DNA of 64,000 nt from Apiosordaria backusii (taxonomy: Eukaryota; Ascomycota; Sordariomycetes; Sordariales; Lasiosphaeriaceae), in NCBI GenBank assembly GCA_030549205.1, contig JAUKTV010000007.1:558001-622000 (forward strand). Direction: 5' to 3'. Below, one piece after another: positions 1 to 9,414 of this stretch; within the stretch, counting starts at the first letter, position 1, and each line of letters opens with the position of its first letter. Made by a program: the position numbers and the translations under genes. The notes below the pieces were generated by a model. That model searched no databases. It was not told the DNA's origin and saw only the letters and a program-made list of their open reading frames with translations.

Positions 1-3
1 CTT

Positions 4-1011
4 ATGCAGCCTGCGCCCTCACAGACTGAAGTTTCATCCTCACAGATTAAGGCTTCATCCTCGCAAAACCCTTCACTTGAGGACGATCTAACTCAGTCTT
101 TTGAGACAACCTCCTCTTCAGAACCCCTGAGGAAAGAGCCACCCAGGCCAAAGCTGACCAAGGAGGAGATCACGAACATGATCTCTCCCCTTTTCCCGAC
201 CGTGCTCAACGAAGTCATGATCTCCACAGCCCTCGCCCACCCTTCGGTCATTCCTGCCATCAAGGTCGCCTATGAGGCCAAGGTTGCAACTGAATCGTCC
301 AGGACCAAGGCATGGGATACTCTCTGCCTCGTCATGAACACCGGCCTCAACGACTACTATCGCCTCTATATACGCAGCGGAATCAGTGTCGCAAGATATG
401 CCGACCAATCGGCCACATATATCGATGACGCATTGACACAGGTTTACACGGATTTCAGGGCGCTGCATAAACCCCTGTACAGCACCAAGATCGCTGCTTT
501 GGAAGGCATTCGCAAGATCTTGGAGGAGGTTCTCCGCTGTCCAGACGAACTTCGAGATGCGCTTTGCTGGCATGTGGAGGTTGAAACGACCAACGATTGG
601 GCGCATAATCTGGTGAGAATTCTGGAGTGTTTTGAAGACGAGGAGATATACAAGCTGGTCAAGGGCAAGACTGATGAGCCGAATGACTTTTGGTCGAACC
701 GTGGCGTGCCGGCTCTGCTGGAGCTTGCGAGGAAGGTGAAAGGGCCTGATTGCCACCCCTGGAGGAAGGAATTCTTTCGTGACAGTCTTTTGGAGGTTTC
801 CTCCCTTCTGTGGAAGGCTGTCACCAAGTGTGTGGACCCGCTCATGGTGGAGGACGACTATGAGCAAGGTTTCCCGGTGGAGTGTACTTGTGGTTTCTTT
901 GAGGATTCCGATGAGGATGGTGACTCGGGGTGTCGCTGTTATTCTTGTGAGGGTATTGATGATATTGATGACGAGGATCTGGAGCTATATTCGCTGATGC
1001 CTCTTGCTTGA
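4..1011 (+). CDS. Array member 1: helical family protein with Cys-rich acidic tail
   Basis: A 335-residue open frame of unknown function. Residues 1-50 are Ser/Gln/Pro-rich and partly built from a 21-bp repeat. Residues about 55-250 are predicted helical and include a HPSVIPAI segment and an AALEGIRKIL segment that match the same places in the other array members (for example AAMETIRKIL in the gene at 4,987). The C-terminal tail carries CXC at about 294-296 and CXCX2C at about 310-315, followed by an Asp/Glu-rich stretch, so it could bind metal. The frame is open to the left window edge. Other members start with a short exon and a phase-0 intron, so the ATG at position 4 may be internal and the true 5' end may lie outside the window. 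Family assignment rests on pattern similarity to neighbours; function is not known. Confidence 0.6.
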   Translation: MQPAPSQTEVSSSQIKASSSQNPSLEDDLTQSFETTSSSEPLRKEPPRPKLTKEEITNMISPLFPTVLNEVMISTALAHPSVIPAIKVAYEAKVATESSRTKAWDTLCLVMNTGLNDYYRLYIRSGISVARYADQSATYIDDALTQVYTDFRALHKPLYSTKIAALEGIRKILEEVLRCPDELRDALCWHVEVETTNDWAHNLVRILECFEDEEIYKLVKGKTDEPNDFWSNRGVPALLELARKVKGPDCHPWRKEFFRDSLLEVSSLLWKAVTKCVDPLMVEDDYEQGFPVECTCGFFEDSDEDGDSGCRCYSCEGIDDIDDEDLELYSLMPLA

Positions 1012-1809
1012 TCAGAGCCAGAAGTATCACCTGGGATTTGAAAGAATGGCAGAGGAGGATACGCTGGGCAAACCAGATAGGGTCAGAGTAGCAACAGGGT
1101 CATGTAGAACAATGCCATAGGTCATCATCTGTCTGACAACACATATTTGCTCGCCCTGCTAGCTGGACTTGCGCACGAGAGTGGGATTAGTATGAGGGGG
1201 TGGTGGACGAGGAGCCTGGGGAGGAGTATGGGGTAGAAAAAATTGAGTATATGGATAGTGAGGTTGAGGGTGCAGAGGTTAGGCAGCGGAAACCTAGGCT
1301 TCAGGAGGTCCGGTGAGGGGATTGGTAGGGACTGGATGTGTGATGCGATTCCAGTCTAGAAGAGCTAATTACAGCAACCAGAATAAGGTACTGATTCAGG
1401 TGATTCAGACATCCCCATGGATGAAGAAGAATGTGATATCTCCAGTCACGAAAGCAGGCCCTATTGCCTCCATGACCCTCTTCAAATGTCTCAATTGCAC
1501 GTCCCCATTTACCTATGTGAGGCCGGAGGACACCAAGCTCAAAGGTGAATATGGGCTGGGCTGCTCTTGGTGTCGCTCCCATTCACTCGAGCTCCACGAA
1601 CCACTGGCTACGATGATCATCCTGAGCCCCACGATGATGTCGTCGTCGATGGACAGCTCGACGACCTGGAAATTGAAAATTCCGATTATTTATTAAAAAT
1701 TGCGCAGCACATCCTTTCCTTTTCGCTTTACCTTCAACACCGATAGAATCCAGCAACGTTCACAACAATGCAACGTCAGTCATCAATGACAAAAAAGACA
1801 GAGCAAAGT

Positions 1810-1894
1810 GGGCACCTGATCAAACAAACCTGCCTCTTGTATCATACCTACCTAAGTAGCTATCTGATAGAAAGGAGCAAGTTCACGTCATCCC
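1810..1894 (+). promoter_or_regulatory. Duplicated promoter element, copy A
   Basis: Begins with GGGCACCTG, runs through a TATCTGATAG stretch and ends with TTCACGTCATCCC. It has the same order of parts as copies B, C and D in front of array members 2 and 3. The E-box-like CACSTG and the CACGTSATCCC box are the conserved ends. Confidence 0.5.
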
Positions 1895-1978
1895 ATGAAG
1901 CTTCCAGAAGGAAAGGACGAGTCGTACCGTGGTTATCAGACAATCTGGTCATCACTTATTATTAACAAAGATAAAAAT

Positions 1979-2051
1979 GAGCACCTGGGAAAGCAAACCT
2001 GCTCCTTGTAGGTATCTTATCTGATAGCAAGGCGTAAATCCACGTCATCCC
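1979..2051 (+). promoter_or_regulatory. Duplicated promoter element, copy B
   Basis: Begins GAGCACCTGGG and ends TCCACGTCATCCC, with AAACCTG and TATCTGATAG in between, closely matching copy A about 170 bp upstream. It lies about 300 bp before the ATG of array member 2. Confidence 0.5.
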
Positions 2052-2140
2052 CTCAATCTCAAAGATAAAAGGGCGGGTCCGTCAGTGCTCACTTGCTCCA
2101 AGATCGAAGCCGGGGCCACAGAGATACCCCCAGTCCTTCA

Positions 2141-2150
2141 ATATATAAAC
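2141..2150 (+). promoter_or_regulatory. TATA-like box of array member 2
   Basis: ATATATAAAC follows a GATACCCCCAGTCCTTCA stretch. The same arrangement (CATATATAG, then ACCCCCAGCTGCCTCA) occurs before array member 3, so the core promoter is shared. Transcription starts are inferred only. Confidence 0.4.
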
Positions 2151-2183
2151 TACATTAACCTACTTCTTCAACTCTCTTCCCTC

Positions 2184-2302
2184 ATCAACAACAGCCATCA
2201 ACAACAGCCATCAACAACAGCCATCAACAACAGCCATCAACAACAGCCATCAACAACAGCCATCAACAACAGCCATCAACAACAGCCATCAACAACAGCC
2301 AT
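2184..2302 (+). repeat. 13-bp tandem repeat, nine copies, in a 5' leader
   Basis: Unit CAACAACAGCCAT is repeated nine times without visible error (the CAGCCAT core recurs every 13 bp from 2,192 to 2,296). It lies between the TATA-like box and the ATG of array member 2, so it is probably transcribed. Because 13 is not a multiple of three, its translation cycles through three frames. Confidence 0.9.
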
Positions 2303-2345
2303 AAATAACACCAACACCATCTCCGAACCAAATATCACAGACAAC

Positions 2346-2738
2346 ATGTCTCACACCGCCAACAGAGGCCAATTCGTGCCTTGGGGCATCGTAAGTTATC
2401 CTCAGCACGCGGCGTTGGAGATGATCCGTAAGACCCTCCACGGTGTAATCACCACTTTGATCTGGGTTGGCACTCCGAGAAGTGGTGTGGTTGAGTACGC
2501 TGGCGGCGCCTGCGGTTCGGCTACTATAAGCCGTTTGTTTGACACTTTCACCACTTGGGAGATGGACAGGCTGATTTTCGAGGATGGGGGGGCTTGGTTG
2601 GAGGAGGTGAGGCTTTTGAAGGGTGCGGTGGAGAATTACAACATCTTGCCTGAGATTGAGCAGGTTTGGGAGGTCCTGAGGGCTAGGGAGAAGGCTGTTA
2701 AGAGGGAGAAGAAGGCCCTCTTGAGCGGTGTCTACTAG
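2346..2738 (+). CDS. Array member 2: shortened helical family protein
   Basis: A 130-residue protein of unknown function starting at ACAACATG. Its C-terminal 100 residues match array member 3 closely: HAALEMIRKTLHG against KFAAMETIRKILHG, then WEMDRLIFEDGGAWLEE against WQMDQIIFEDDGAWVED. The N-terminal half of the domain is missing. After codon 14 the sequence reads GTAAGT, the usual 5' splice site of this family, but the nearest CAG follows only 15 nt from the donor, too short for an intron. It therefore looks like an internal deletion from the old intron donor into the middle of exon 2, with the donor now read as codons (Val-Ser). Whether it makes a stable protein is unknown. Confidence 0.55.
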   Translation: MSHTANRGQFVPWGIVSYPQHAALEMIRKTLHGVITTLIWVGTPRSGVVEYAGGACGSATISRLFDTFTTWEMDRLIFEDGGAWLEEVRLLKGAVENYNILPEIEQVWEVLRAREKAVKREKKALLSGVY

Positions 2739-3598
2739 GGGGATAATAGACGTGGGGATAGGTAGCAGAGTGCATTTGCGTTGCGGTTCAGCCGGGCAGT
2801 CAATGAAGTCATGCATACTTATCTGTGTCGCTGTGTGCTATGATCGTTGTGAAAATGTGCCCTTACGTGAGAACTGGGAGTCTAACAGACTCGATTACCT
2901 TAGTGTCTATTTGTTTGGTGAATGTCGAACTGCGTCTTAGCAGTGCCTTTCTAGCTGGGGAAGGGAGGGTCCCTGTCCCGATGGCAAAAGCGAACATCTA
3001 TAGGCGTAACTTATCGATCAAATTGTGTTAAAATAGCATGCTTTACTGATCTCAGAGACACGGAAAGAGCCATTTGCCACTGGAGAATCTGATGATCGCA
3101 GCATCCATGATGTTCCGCCATGTCCAGCACCAGACACCAATCATGTCTAAAATCTGTCCACTAACAAGCCTTTCATATTGGATATTAGAAATAAGGCATT
3201 GTAGGTATACTCACAATGCCTTTTACTAAAGAGATGTCCATTTAGGGGGTCTTTTTGAACTCCTCTTCACAAATATATCCTGTCTTGTTTGCACCCTCCC
3301 ACAAAAGTTTCCTGTCTTCACAGCGCCCCTTCACAAAAACCAGCTCAACCCAGCACCGTACCTAGGGTAAGGTAAAATTGATAATCAGTATTCGTTTGTG
3401 CTCAACAATCCCCCTATAGAGACCAGACCTCCCAAGAATCCAGAAACGGCATCCATCACGGTCATTGAGAATTTAACCGCCTCTAACTCTACCAGTTACC
3501 ATAGAGGTCCTTAAGTTCTCACATGTTTCTTCGACGACGACAGCGAAAATATTTGCATTACTAAGATTTACGATGGCTTACATTACCCCGTCCAAGGC

Positions 3599-3747
3599 GT
3601 GCAGTCCGGCGTGCACAAGCGGGAGCCTATGGCAGTGGCAGGACCGCTCGCGTACGTTGCTATTACCAACAAAGCACCGTTTGTGCACGACTTCTATAGC
3701 TGTCCTGCCATTGCTATAGGCTCCCGGTTGTGTACGCCGGACTGCAC
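3599..3747. repeat. 45-bp inverted repeat (foldback) with 59-bp loop
   Basis: The arm 3,599-3,643 is almost exactly the reverse complement of 3,703-3,747: both read GTGCAGTCCGGCGT at the outer end and TGGCAGGA at the inner end. The four arm differences I count are three G/A transitions and one G/C change. Similarity stops sharply at both outer ends. It could be a small foldback element or a decayed MITE; no target-site duplication is evident. Confidence 0.75.
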
Positions 3748-3959
3748 GTATAGCAGTATCAACCAACTTTTCCACTACCTCGCACAATAATTTCTAAGTC
3801 GAAAGATTTTCAAACATCCCTGCCAATATGGTACAGTACCGCTTACGCACGAATTTTAAAAGTTTAACACCGCTACAGTGGATCTGAAAACTATGCACCA
3901 ATTGTCTGGATTAGCGTCAAGCCTGGCTCTCTGGATTCAGTCAACGGCGCATGATCTTT

Positions 3960-4300
3960 GAAGAATATAACACCGCTTGTGCACGATGTAATTATCAACA
4001 CAGCAGCGCTTGCTCACGATGCTAGGATAAACACAGCAGCGAGCAGAGGAGAGGCGGGCAGAGGAGAGCGGCTTAGAGGAACTGATGCTAGTAGGCGAGC
4101 AGAGGAGAGGCGGGCAGATGAAGGGTCGAGTTTGCGAACAAGTGGAGGCAGACAGAAGAGAGGCGGGCAGAAGAGGGGCCGAGTCCCTGAACAAGCAGAA
4201 ATAAGTAAAAGCGGTGTTGCCGGAGAATGGAACGTCGAGTTGACCAACGGGTAGAGGTGAGTAGCCCAGAGGAGCTGATGCTAGTGAGGAGAAGCTTGGA
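3960..4300. repeat. Degenerate tandem repeat region
   Basis: Two kinds of repeated phrase are visible. CGCTTGTGCACGAT / CGCTTGCTCACGAT, each followed by AACACAGCAGC-like text, recurs at 3,968-4,035; a third related phrase, CCGTTTGTGCACGA, lies at 3,678. GAGAGGCGGGCAGA recurs at about 4,047, 4,105 and 4,157, with CTGATGCTAGT at 4,082 and 4,274. Copies are diverged and unit boundaries are approximate. Confidence 0.55.
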
Positions 4301-4505
4301 TGAAGTTTGAAAAAGCTAAAGATGAATATAAATTGAATATTATATAGCATAATTAGGAGAAAATAAGTGTTGTGTTTATTAGGGGTGTGGATAGAGCTGG
4401 GTAAAGAAATCAAGGGGGTTACTAGGGTGATAAAAAGGGGTCCAAACAGAGGTCCCCTATTCATATCAGTGATATCATGGCCAGTCATCCACAACACGGC
4501 AAATT

Positions 4506-4587
4506 GGGCACGTGAGTAGAAGAAATTGGTTTTTATCCCTTCCATATCATTGGCATCTACTGCTAGGAGCAATTCCACGTGATCCCT
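4506..4587 (+). promoter_or_regulatory. Duplicated promoter element, copy C
   Basis: Begins GGGCACGTG and ends TCCACGTGATCCC, with the same spacing of conserved ends as copies A, B and D. It is about 400 bp upstream of array member 3. Confidence 0.5.
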
Positions 4588-4679
4588 TCTACCTGAGAGC
4601 TTGAGAACAATACAAACGGTGACTTCGTACTGTGCTTATCGTTAGTTAGGTCGTCATTCGTCAAGAAAACAGAGAAAAT

Positions 4680-4749
4680 GAGCACGTGGGGAGAAAAATA
4701 CCGATTCTAGCATCCTATCGAAGATATCGAATGGTCCACATGATCCCTT
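4680..4749 (+). promoter_or_regulatory. Duplicated promoter element, copy D
   Basis: Begins GAGCACGTGGG and ends TCCACATGATCCC. The preceding bases (ACAGAGAAAAT) also resemble those before copies A and B. It is the nearer of the two copies in front of array member 3. Confidence 0.5.
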
Positions 4750-4986
4750 CAGGCTTGATAAGAGAAGAGCAGCTTGAGGCGACCACCGAAGGTAGGGACT
4801 CTGACACCCGTCGATAGACCGGCGCCCGGGCCATATATAGACCCCCAGCTGCCTCAATATTTACTTCGACTCTATAAACCTCTTCCCTCCACTCTCTCTC
4901 TCCTCTCAAATTCTCACGTTGTCTTCCGTTCCGACTCCCTTCCTCCACCAACAACACCCTCACAAACCCCCCGCGTCCCCAACAAA

Positions 4987-5727
4987 ATGTCCGAGTCGAA
5001 CACAAAACCCCAATTCGCCCTCAACGGCGCTGTAAGTTCTTCCCCTTGCACAATCACTCGTTGTTCCCCGTCCAAAAACTTACACCCCAAACCCAAACCC
5101 CAGGACCACATCGCCCTCCTCGAGCACCGCCGCCACAGCCAAACCCACCACCCCCCCACCGTGTCAGACCTCCGCCTCTTCGACCCCGAATGGGCCGGCA
5201 TGTCCAGCATCCTCTCAGAATACTCCCTCTTCACCCCCACCACCAAAGCGAAATTCTCCCTGGCCCTCGTCCGCAAAGCCAACGCCTCCTTCGAGAAGAT
5301 CCTCTCCCAGCTCGACGACTCTTCACCATCGACAAGCTACTACGCCAAGTTCGCCGCCATGGAAACCATCCGCAAGATCCTCCACGGCCTAATCGACGCT
5401 CTCCTCTCCTCTGCTCCCCCCGGGGCCGTCGTTTCAGAAGTTGGTTTGGCTGCGCACATGAAAGCCTGTGTTGGCTCGGCCGCGATGGGCAAGGTGTTCA
5501 ACACGTTTGTTCCCTGGCAGATGGACCAGATAATCTTCGAAGATGACGGGGCGTGGGTGGAGGATCTGCGGGTTTTGCAGGCCAAGCCCGAGGTGCAGGC
5601 TCACTGGGGGGATGTCCGGCGTGTTTGGCAGGTTCTCTGCGCTAGGAAGAGGGCGGTGCTGGAGGACAAGTTTGCTAGGGAGAGGGAGATTGCAAAGTAC
5701 AGTGTGCAGAGGGGGAATGCCCGGTGA
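4987..5727 (+). CDS. Array member 3: intact helical family protein
   Basis: Exon 4,987-5,031 encodes a 15-residue head. A 72-nt intron (5,032-5,103, GTAAGT..CCCAG, phase 0) follows, then exon 5,104-5,727, giving 222 residues. The intron length is a multiple of three and free of stops, so the frame also reads through it. Exon 2 shows the family pattern: DHIALLEH, LFDPEWAGM, AAMETIRKILHGLIDALL, then WQMDQIIFEDDGAWVEDLRVL and VWQVLCARKRAV. It has no signal peptide or membrane segment. The coding strand is C-rich in the first half of exon 2 and G-rich in the second. This is the best reference copy for the family. Function is unknown; an all-helical adaptor is the most that can be said. Confidence 0.75.
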   Translation: MSESNTKPQFALNGAVSSSPCTITRCSPSKNLHPKPKPQDHIALLEHRRHSQTHHPPTVSDLRLFDPEWAGMSSILSEYSLFTPTTKAKFSLALVRKANASFEKILSQLDDSSPSTSYYAKFAAMETIRKILHGLIDALLSSAPPGAVVSEVGLAAHMKACVGSAAMGKVFNTFVPWQMDQIIFEDDGAWVEDLRVLQAKPEVQAHWGDVRRVWQVLCARKRAVLEDKFAREREIAKYSVQRGNAR

Positions 5728-5750
5728 GGAGACTGGACTTGGAAGGGGCC

Positions 5751-5792
5751 TTTTTCTTTTTTTTTTTTTTAAAAAAAAAAAAAAGAAAAAAG
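5751..5792. repeat. T14/A14 palindrome downstream of array member 3
   Basis: About 25 bp after the stop codon, TTTTTC plus 14 T is followed directly by 14 A plus GAAAAAAG, a nearly perfect loopless palindrome. It could form a cruciform or act in 3' end formation, or be an assembly-sensitive site. Confidence 0.8.
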
Positions 5793-5845
5793 AAAAACTT
5801 CAATATGCATAAGAAGTTTCAGTTGACGCCTTGTTGACATGTAAA

Positions 5846-5992
5846 GACGCGTATTTGCATTGTAAATAGGCCTATTTAAATCGCCAGCATGTTTATTTAA
5901 ATCGGGAACATGTCTATTTGGATCGTAAACACGCATATCTGCATCGTAAATACACCTCTTTGGACTTCAAAGAGGCCTATTCTCAGAATGCA
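5846..5992. repeat. 21-bp degenerate tandem repeat, about seven units
   Basis: Units of 21 bp share the pattern YAYGYNTATTTGNATCGTAAA and follow one another without gaps. Because 21 is a multiple of three, both strands give a seven-residue repeat (for example CVFTIQI on the minus strand). The flanking frames have no other gene-like feature, so I class it as a repeat and not a gene. Confidence 0.75.
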
Positions 5993-6362
5993 AGTCGCAC
6001 ACGGACTACTTAAGAAGCGTTTGGCTGATCTTGGAGCGAGTGAAAAGACGATGGATAGAATGGAGGGAATGAGTAAGAAAGTGAAACAAGGGATGATTTC
6101 TTTTGTTGGATATTGCGAGGAGCAAGTAGCATGGTAAGAAAAAGGAACATAGCAAGCGACTTTTCCATTTCTTGTTTCTTTCTTTCTCAAACATGGCAAA
6201 AGAGGAAAGTTGTCATTGAGCGGGACATGACTTGGCTTGGCGTGGCGGAGGGCATCGTGGGAGATGACATGACAAAGCATTATCACATATCATGGGGTAT
6301 GGACTGACGAATGAGTTATCATCAAGGATGGCTTGAGTAAGGTGTTACTTTTTCCCTTGGCC

Positions 6363-7107
6363 CTAACGCCCCATCATAAAACAATCGATCGAGGGCACGC
6401 CCCGTTCAGCAAGCATCGCCCTGGCATCATCAAGCCTTTCTGGTGATAACGAAAACACCCCGAAATAAAAACTGTTCCAAGCCTTGTGCACTTCACAAAA
6501 TGTACCTGCCTTCTCGAGAAGATCCCAGAAATCCTCGATCCAGGCCCCGCCGTCTTCATGCACCAGGCGATCCAAATCACCACACTGCATGTGCTCTAGT
6601 ACTGCTAATATGACATCCGAAGCCTCACAGGTCTCGGTCCGCTCGAAGAGGCACGGGGTCGGCGTGAACTCCGGGTCGAGAATGTACACCATGTAGCGGA
6701 GGATCTTGCGGACTGTGTCGAGAGCGGCGAAATGAGTTTCGAATGAGTACTTATAGTTCATGCGAGATTGGAACTTGTCTGAGATTTCCCGCAGTACTTT
6801 ATTGATAGCCTCCATGACGACGGGTAAAGTTTCCTCTCGCTCTTCGGGGGAACTATGCGAATATCCTCTGAGCAAGGTCCTGGCGGCTATCCACTGACGG
6901 TCGAACTGGGCGAGGTCGATGATTTGTCGAGGCCCCTTGCGGAGGTGTTCACTCAGATGAAGGCCGAGATAGTCCTTGTAGGAAGTCAGCAGAGGAACGG
7001 GTGATAAAGACCATGTGTGAATGTAGACAACTTACGCCAGGTCGAGGGCCTGGAATCGGCGACTTCTCAGCGGCGTCGCTGACGGCTCTCTTGATTTCGT
7101 GATGCAT
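6363..7107 (-). CDS. Array member 4: intact helical family protein, minus strand
   Basis: Exon 1 is 7,036-7,107 (24 residues, MHHEIKRAV..). The intron is 6,975-7,035 (61 nt, GTAAGT..ACAAG, phase 0). Exon 2 is 6,363-6,974, giving 227 residues. Exon 2 opens with Asp like member 3 (DYLGLHLSEHL against DHIALLEH), then FDRQWIAARTLLRGYS aligns with FDPEWAGMSSILSEYS. LDTVRKILRYMVYIL and LDRLVHEDGGAWIEDFWDLL match the two most conserved family blocks. It is divergent from array member 5, with 288 bp between the start codons that probably carry both promoters. Function is unknown. Confidence 0.7.
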
Positions 7108-7395
7108 CGTGGCGATATGTAGGGTTTTGTGTGAAGGTGGAAAGTCGGAAGAGAACGGCGAGGGGTAGATAAATTTGAGCAACGCAATTTGCCAAACAGA
7201 AAATTTCTGATTTGCTCTCTGTCGGAAGGAGCTACTGGTAGTTTGCTTCTCCCATGTGAGATGGGAAGGAGCGACTCAGTAGACCTCTTTCCATGATTTG
7301 CCTGGGTGTGTAATCTTTGGTGTGGTCCCCATTCTCTCTCAATTATTTTCTTCTCTCGACACCGCATCACCATCGGCAAGCCCATCTGCATCAAG

Positions 7396-8118
7396 ATGGT
7401 GCAAGGAACCAAAAGACGCCTGAGCAATGTGGCGGAAGAGGAGTCGCTGGCTCCAAACAAACGAGCTGCCTGTGGCGATGTAAGCAGCATCATCAATTGT
7501 TTATCTTTATTTTGATCTAAAGGCTGACGTTGTACAAGAACAGACCGGCCGACAGAATCAAAGTTACTACCCATTTTGATGACCTACTGCTAGCCGCCAC
7601 GACCACACTGGAGAAATATGACCATATCTCGGATCCCTGGGGCGAGCATAGGGAAGAAACCCATCCGGCCGTTGTCAAGGCTATCAACAACACCCCGGGA
7701 GAGATCTTCACCAGGCTGGAGTCCATCAACGATCCTTTAATCGTGGTTCGGTTTGCGGCGGTCCAGGCGGTCGACAAGATGATGCAGCATTATGTAGCCA
7801 CTCTGTCCCAATATTATAATCCTGACGAGAACTCTAAATATATCTGTAACTCGACTGATATAGCAATCATCAAATTGGTAGGTGGCCATGATGATGTTAT
7901 GGATCCTATGTCGAAAGACTATGGAGCGCTATACAACTCGCTATATCTTGAGAATTCTCGAATTTGGGGCTGGCACTGGTACGGTAGCTGGAGAATCTTC
8001 CCTGCCAAGACGGATTGCTAGATTGAAACAAATAGGTTCCGGTTGGCAGGAAGTCTGGAATGTTTTAGCCGTCTCTTCCTCGAGACCCAAGAGTTTGCAA
8101 GAGGGTGTATACGGATAA
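7396..8118 (+). pseudogene. Array member 5: family copy with shifted C terminus
   Basis: Exon 1 is 7,396-7,479 (28 residues, MVQGTKRRLSNV.., Lys/Arg-rich and NLS-like). The intron is 7,480 to about 7,538 (GTAAGC..CAAG, phase 0; the 3' site is uncertain). Exon 2 is open to 8,021. The family blocks RFAAVQAVDKMMQHYV and DVMDPMSKDYGALYNSL are visible. The expected C-terminal block (GWQEVWNVL.., matching VWQVLCARK of member 3) continues only in the next frame, ending at 8,118. No intron of suitable length and phase joins them without a stop, so a frameshift around 7,950-8,010 is likely. The gene may still make a shortened protein of about 188 residues. It is more AT-rich than members 3 and 4. Confidence 0.5.
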
Positions 8119-8538
8119 GAATACCATCTGGACTGCGCTAAAGTGTCTTTTCCACAAATGGATGTCAAATTTCGTCAGCTCTACAAAACTCGGCCTGAAA
8201 TCTATCATACACTAAGACTGGCAGAATGTTGACAGCCCCATGTATGTTTCTGGCGCGGGGTTTATGTACACTGATTTGCCAAAAGATCACAATGACAATC
8301 CGAGCGATTAGATTGGATTCAGAGTGGCCAGCTATTGTTTCATTTATGGTTCTGGTCGTGAGCTGGAAAGACCAGATAGCCAGCTGGTGTTGTAGGTGTT
8401 GTTTCGTTAGGGAGCTAAATCCTGGGAACTATTTCCTATCTCCCTCATTTATGGCAACAACGAACAAGTGCAAAAGCATCGTATATCAAACGTGAAAAGA
8501 ACTATATTAACAAGGAACAAAAGTATTGAGCAGCAGAA
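8119..8538. other. Intergenic, no gene seen
   Basis: About 420 bp of AT-rich sequence between array members 5 and 6. The 89-codon frame starting at 8,226 shows no family block and is not called. Confidence 0.6.
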
Positions 8539-9414
8539 ATGTCAGGCAAGAAAATCGAAAATGTAGGAATCGTCTTCAACGATAAGGTATACAGCTCGTC
8601 CCCTGTGTCTTTTTCCCCACTCACTAATGTTGTTGTTCTCGAACCAGGATGTTCTTTACGGCTTTGTTAAGCGTCTTCCACCTACCTAACAAACAAAATG
8701 TTATTCTGAAAGAGGCCGCTTTTAAGGATGTAAAAGTTCTTGATCTCATTGAACAATACATTGAGTACGATGATAGACCGGACAAGCAGGCAGGAGATGA
8801 ATATGATGGAAGTGGTTGTCTTCCCAAGACACTTCTGTTCTCGTTATACAAGCTAATCCAATTCCACAAACACCAGAAATACATTACCAACCTGGTCAAC
8901 TATCTCGGCAACCGGGACCAGATAGAGCTCATCGCCGAAGCCTACACTTGCTCACATTACACGATATATCTTGTAGAAGAGAAGTTCTTCAACCACGAGT
9001 GGAAGACAGTTAAGGAACTCTTTCAGAAGTTGAACAAGCGCCAGGATCAGTGCAATGATGACTGCAAAGATGATTGCGGTCATCAAGCGAACGAGTTTCG
9101 CGCAGCCGACGCTTTAGCAAAAGCAGCAGCAACCGCCATGAAGAATATTGCTATGTTGATATGGAGCCAGTCTGACTATTACAGCAGGTTGAACGCTCTG
9201 GGGACAATGCAGAGGATTGCTCAAGTCATACATACACTACGACGTTGCGGACAGTTGCTCTGGAGACCAACTGAAAATTGTTTTTAAATCTTTTAAATAT
9301 GGATTCTGGAATATGGCAAGGGTAATAAGGCTCTTTGATGATGACGACTTGGGTCGTCTCGCTCTTGAGTCCGAGGGTAACAAGGTGTGGTTCAAGGAGA
9401 TTGACGCTATGTAA
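8539..9414 (+). pseudogene. Array member 6: decayed family copy with Cys-rich insertion
   Basis: Exon 1 MSGKKIENVGIVFNDK (8,539-8,586) ends at GTATAC, and CCAG at 8,644-8,647 would join it to DVLYGFVKRLPPT, which matches DILERIAWLPPP of array member 8. That frame stops at once. The continuation LPNKQNVILKEAA lies in the next frame (8,649-9,287), which carries a CX3CX3CXH cluster near 9,051-9,085 and RLNALGTMQRIAQVI (family block 1). Block 2 (DDDDLGRLALESEGNKVWFKEID) is in a third frame to 9,414. Two shifts are therefore needed to follow the family, so I read it as a pseudogene. The 212-codon central frame could still be translated from the ATG at 8,649. Confidence 0.5.

Larger units (their letters stand above)
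1012..2345. other. Intergenic region before array member 2, with promoter elements
   Basis: No gene I can support. A 127-codon frame at 1,313-1,696 has a CX2C and acidic stretches in more than one frame and could be a decayed coding fragment, but nothing identifies it. The right half holds the duplicated promoter elements and the 13-bp repeat listed separately. Confidence 0.5.
2739..4986. other. Intergenic region with inverted and tandem repeats
   Basis: No supportable gene. It contains the 45-bp inverted repeat at 3.6 kb, a GA-rich degenerate repeat region at 3.96-4.30 kb, and promoter elements C and D of array member 3. Short frames here are repeat-driven and unconvincing. Confidence 0.6.

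Noticed and set aside
2085..2345. N-terminal extension of array member 2 through the 13-bp repeat
   Set aside because: The frame is open by chance through the repeat. The ATG at 2,346 has a better context and matches the short heads of the family.
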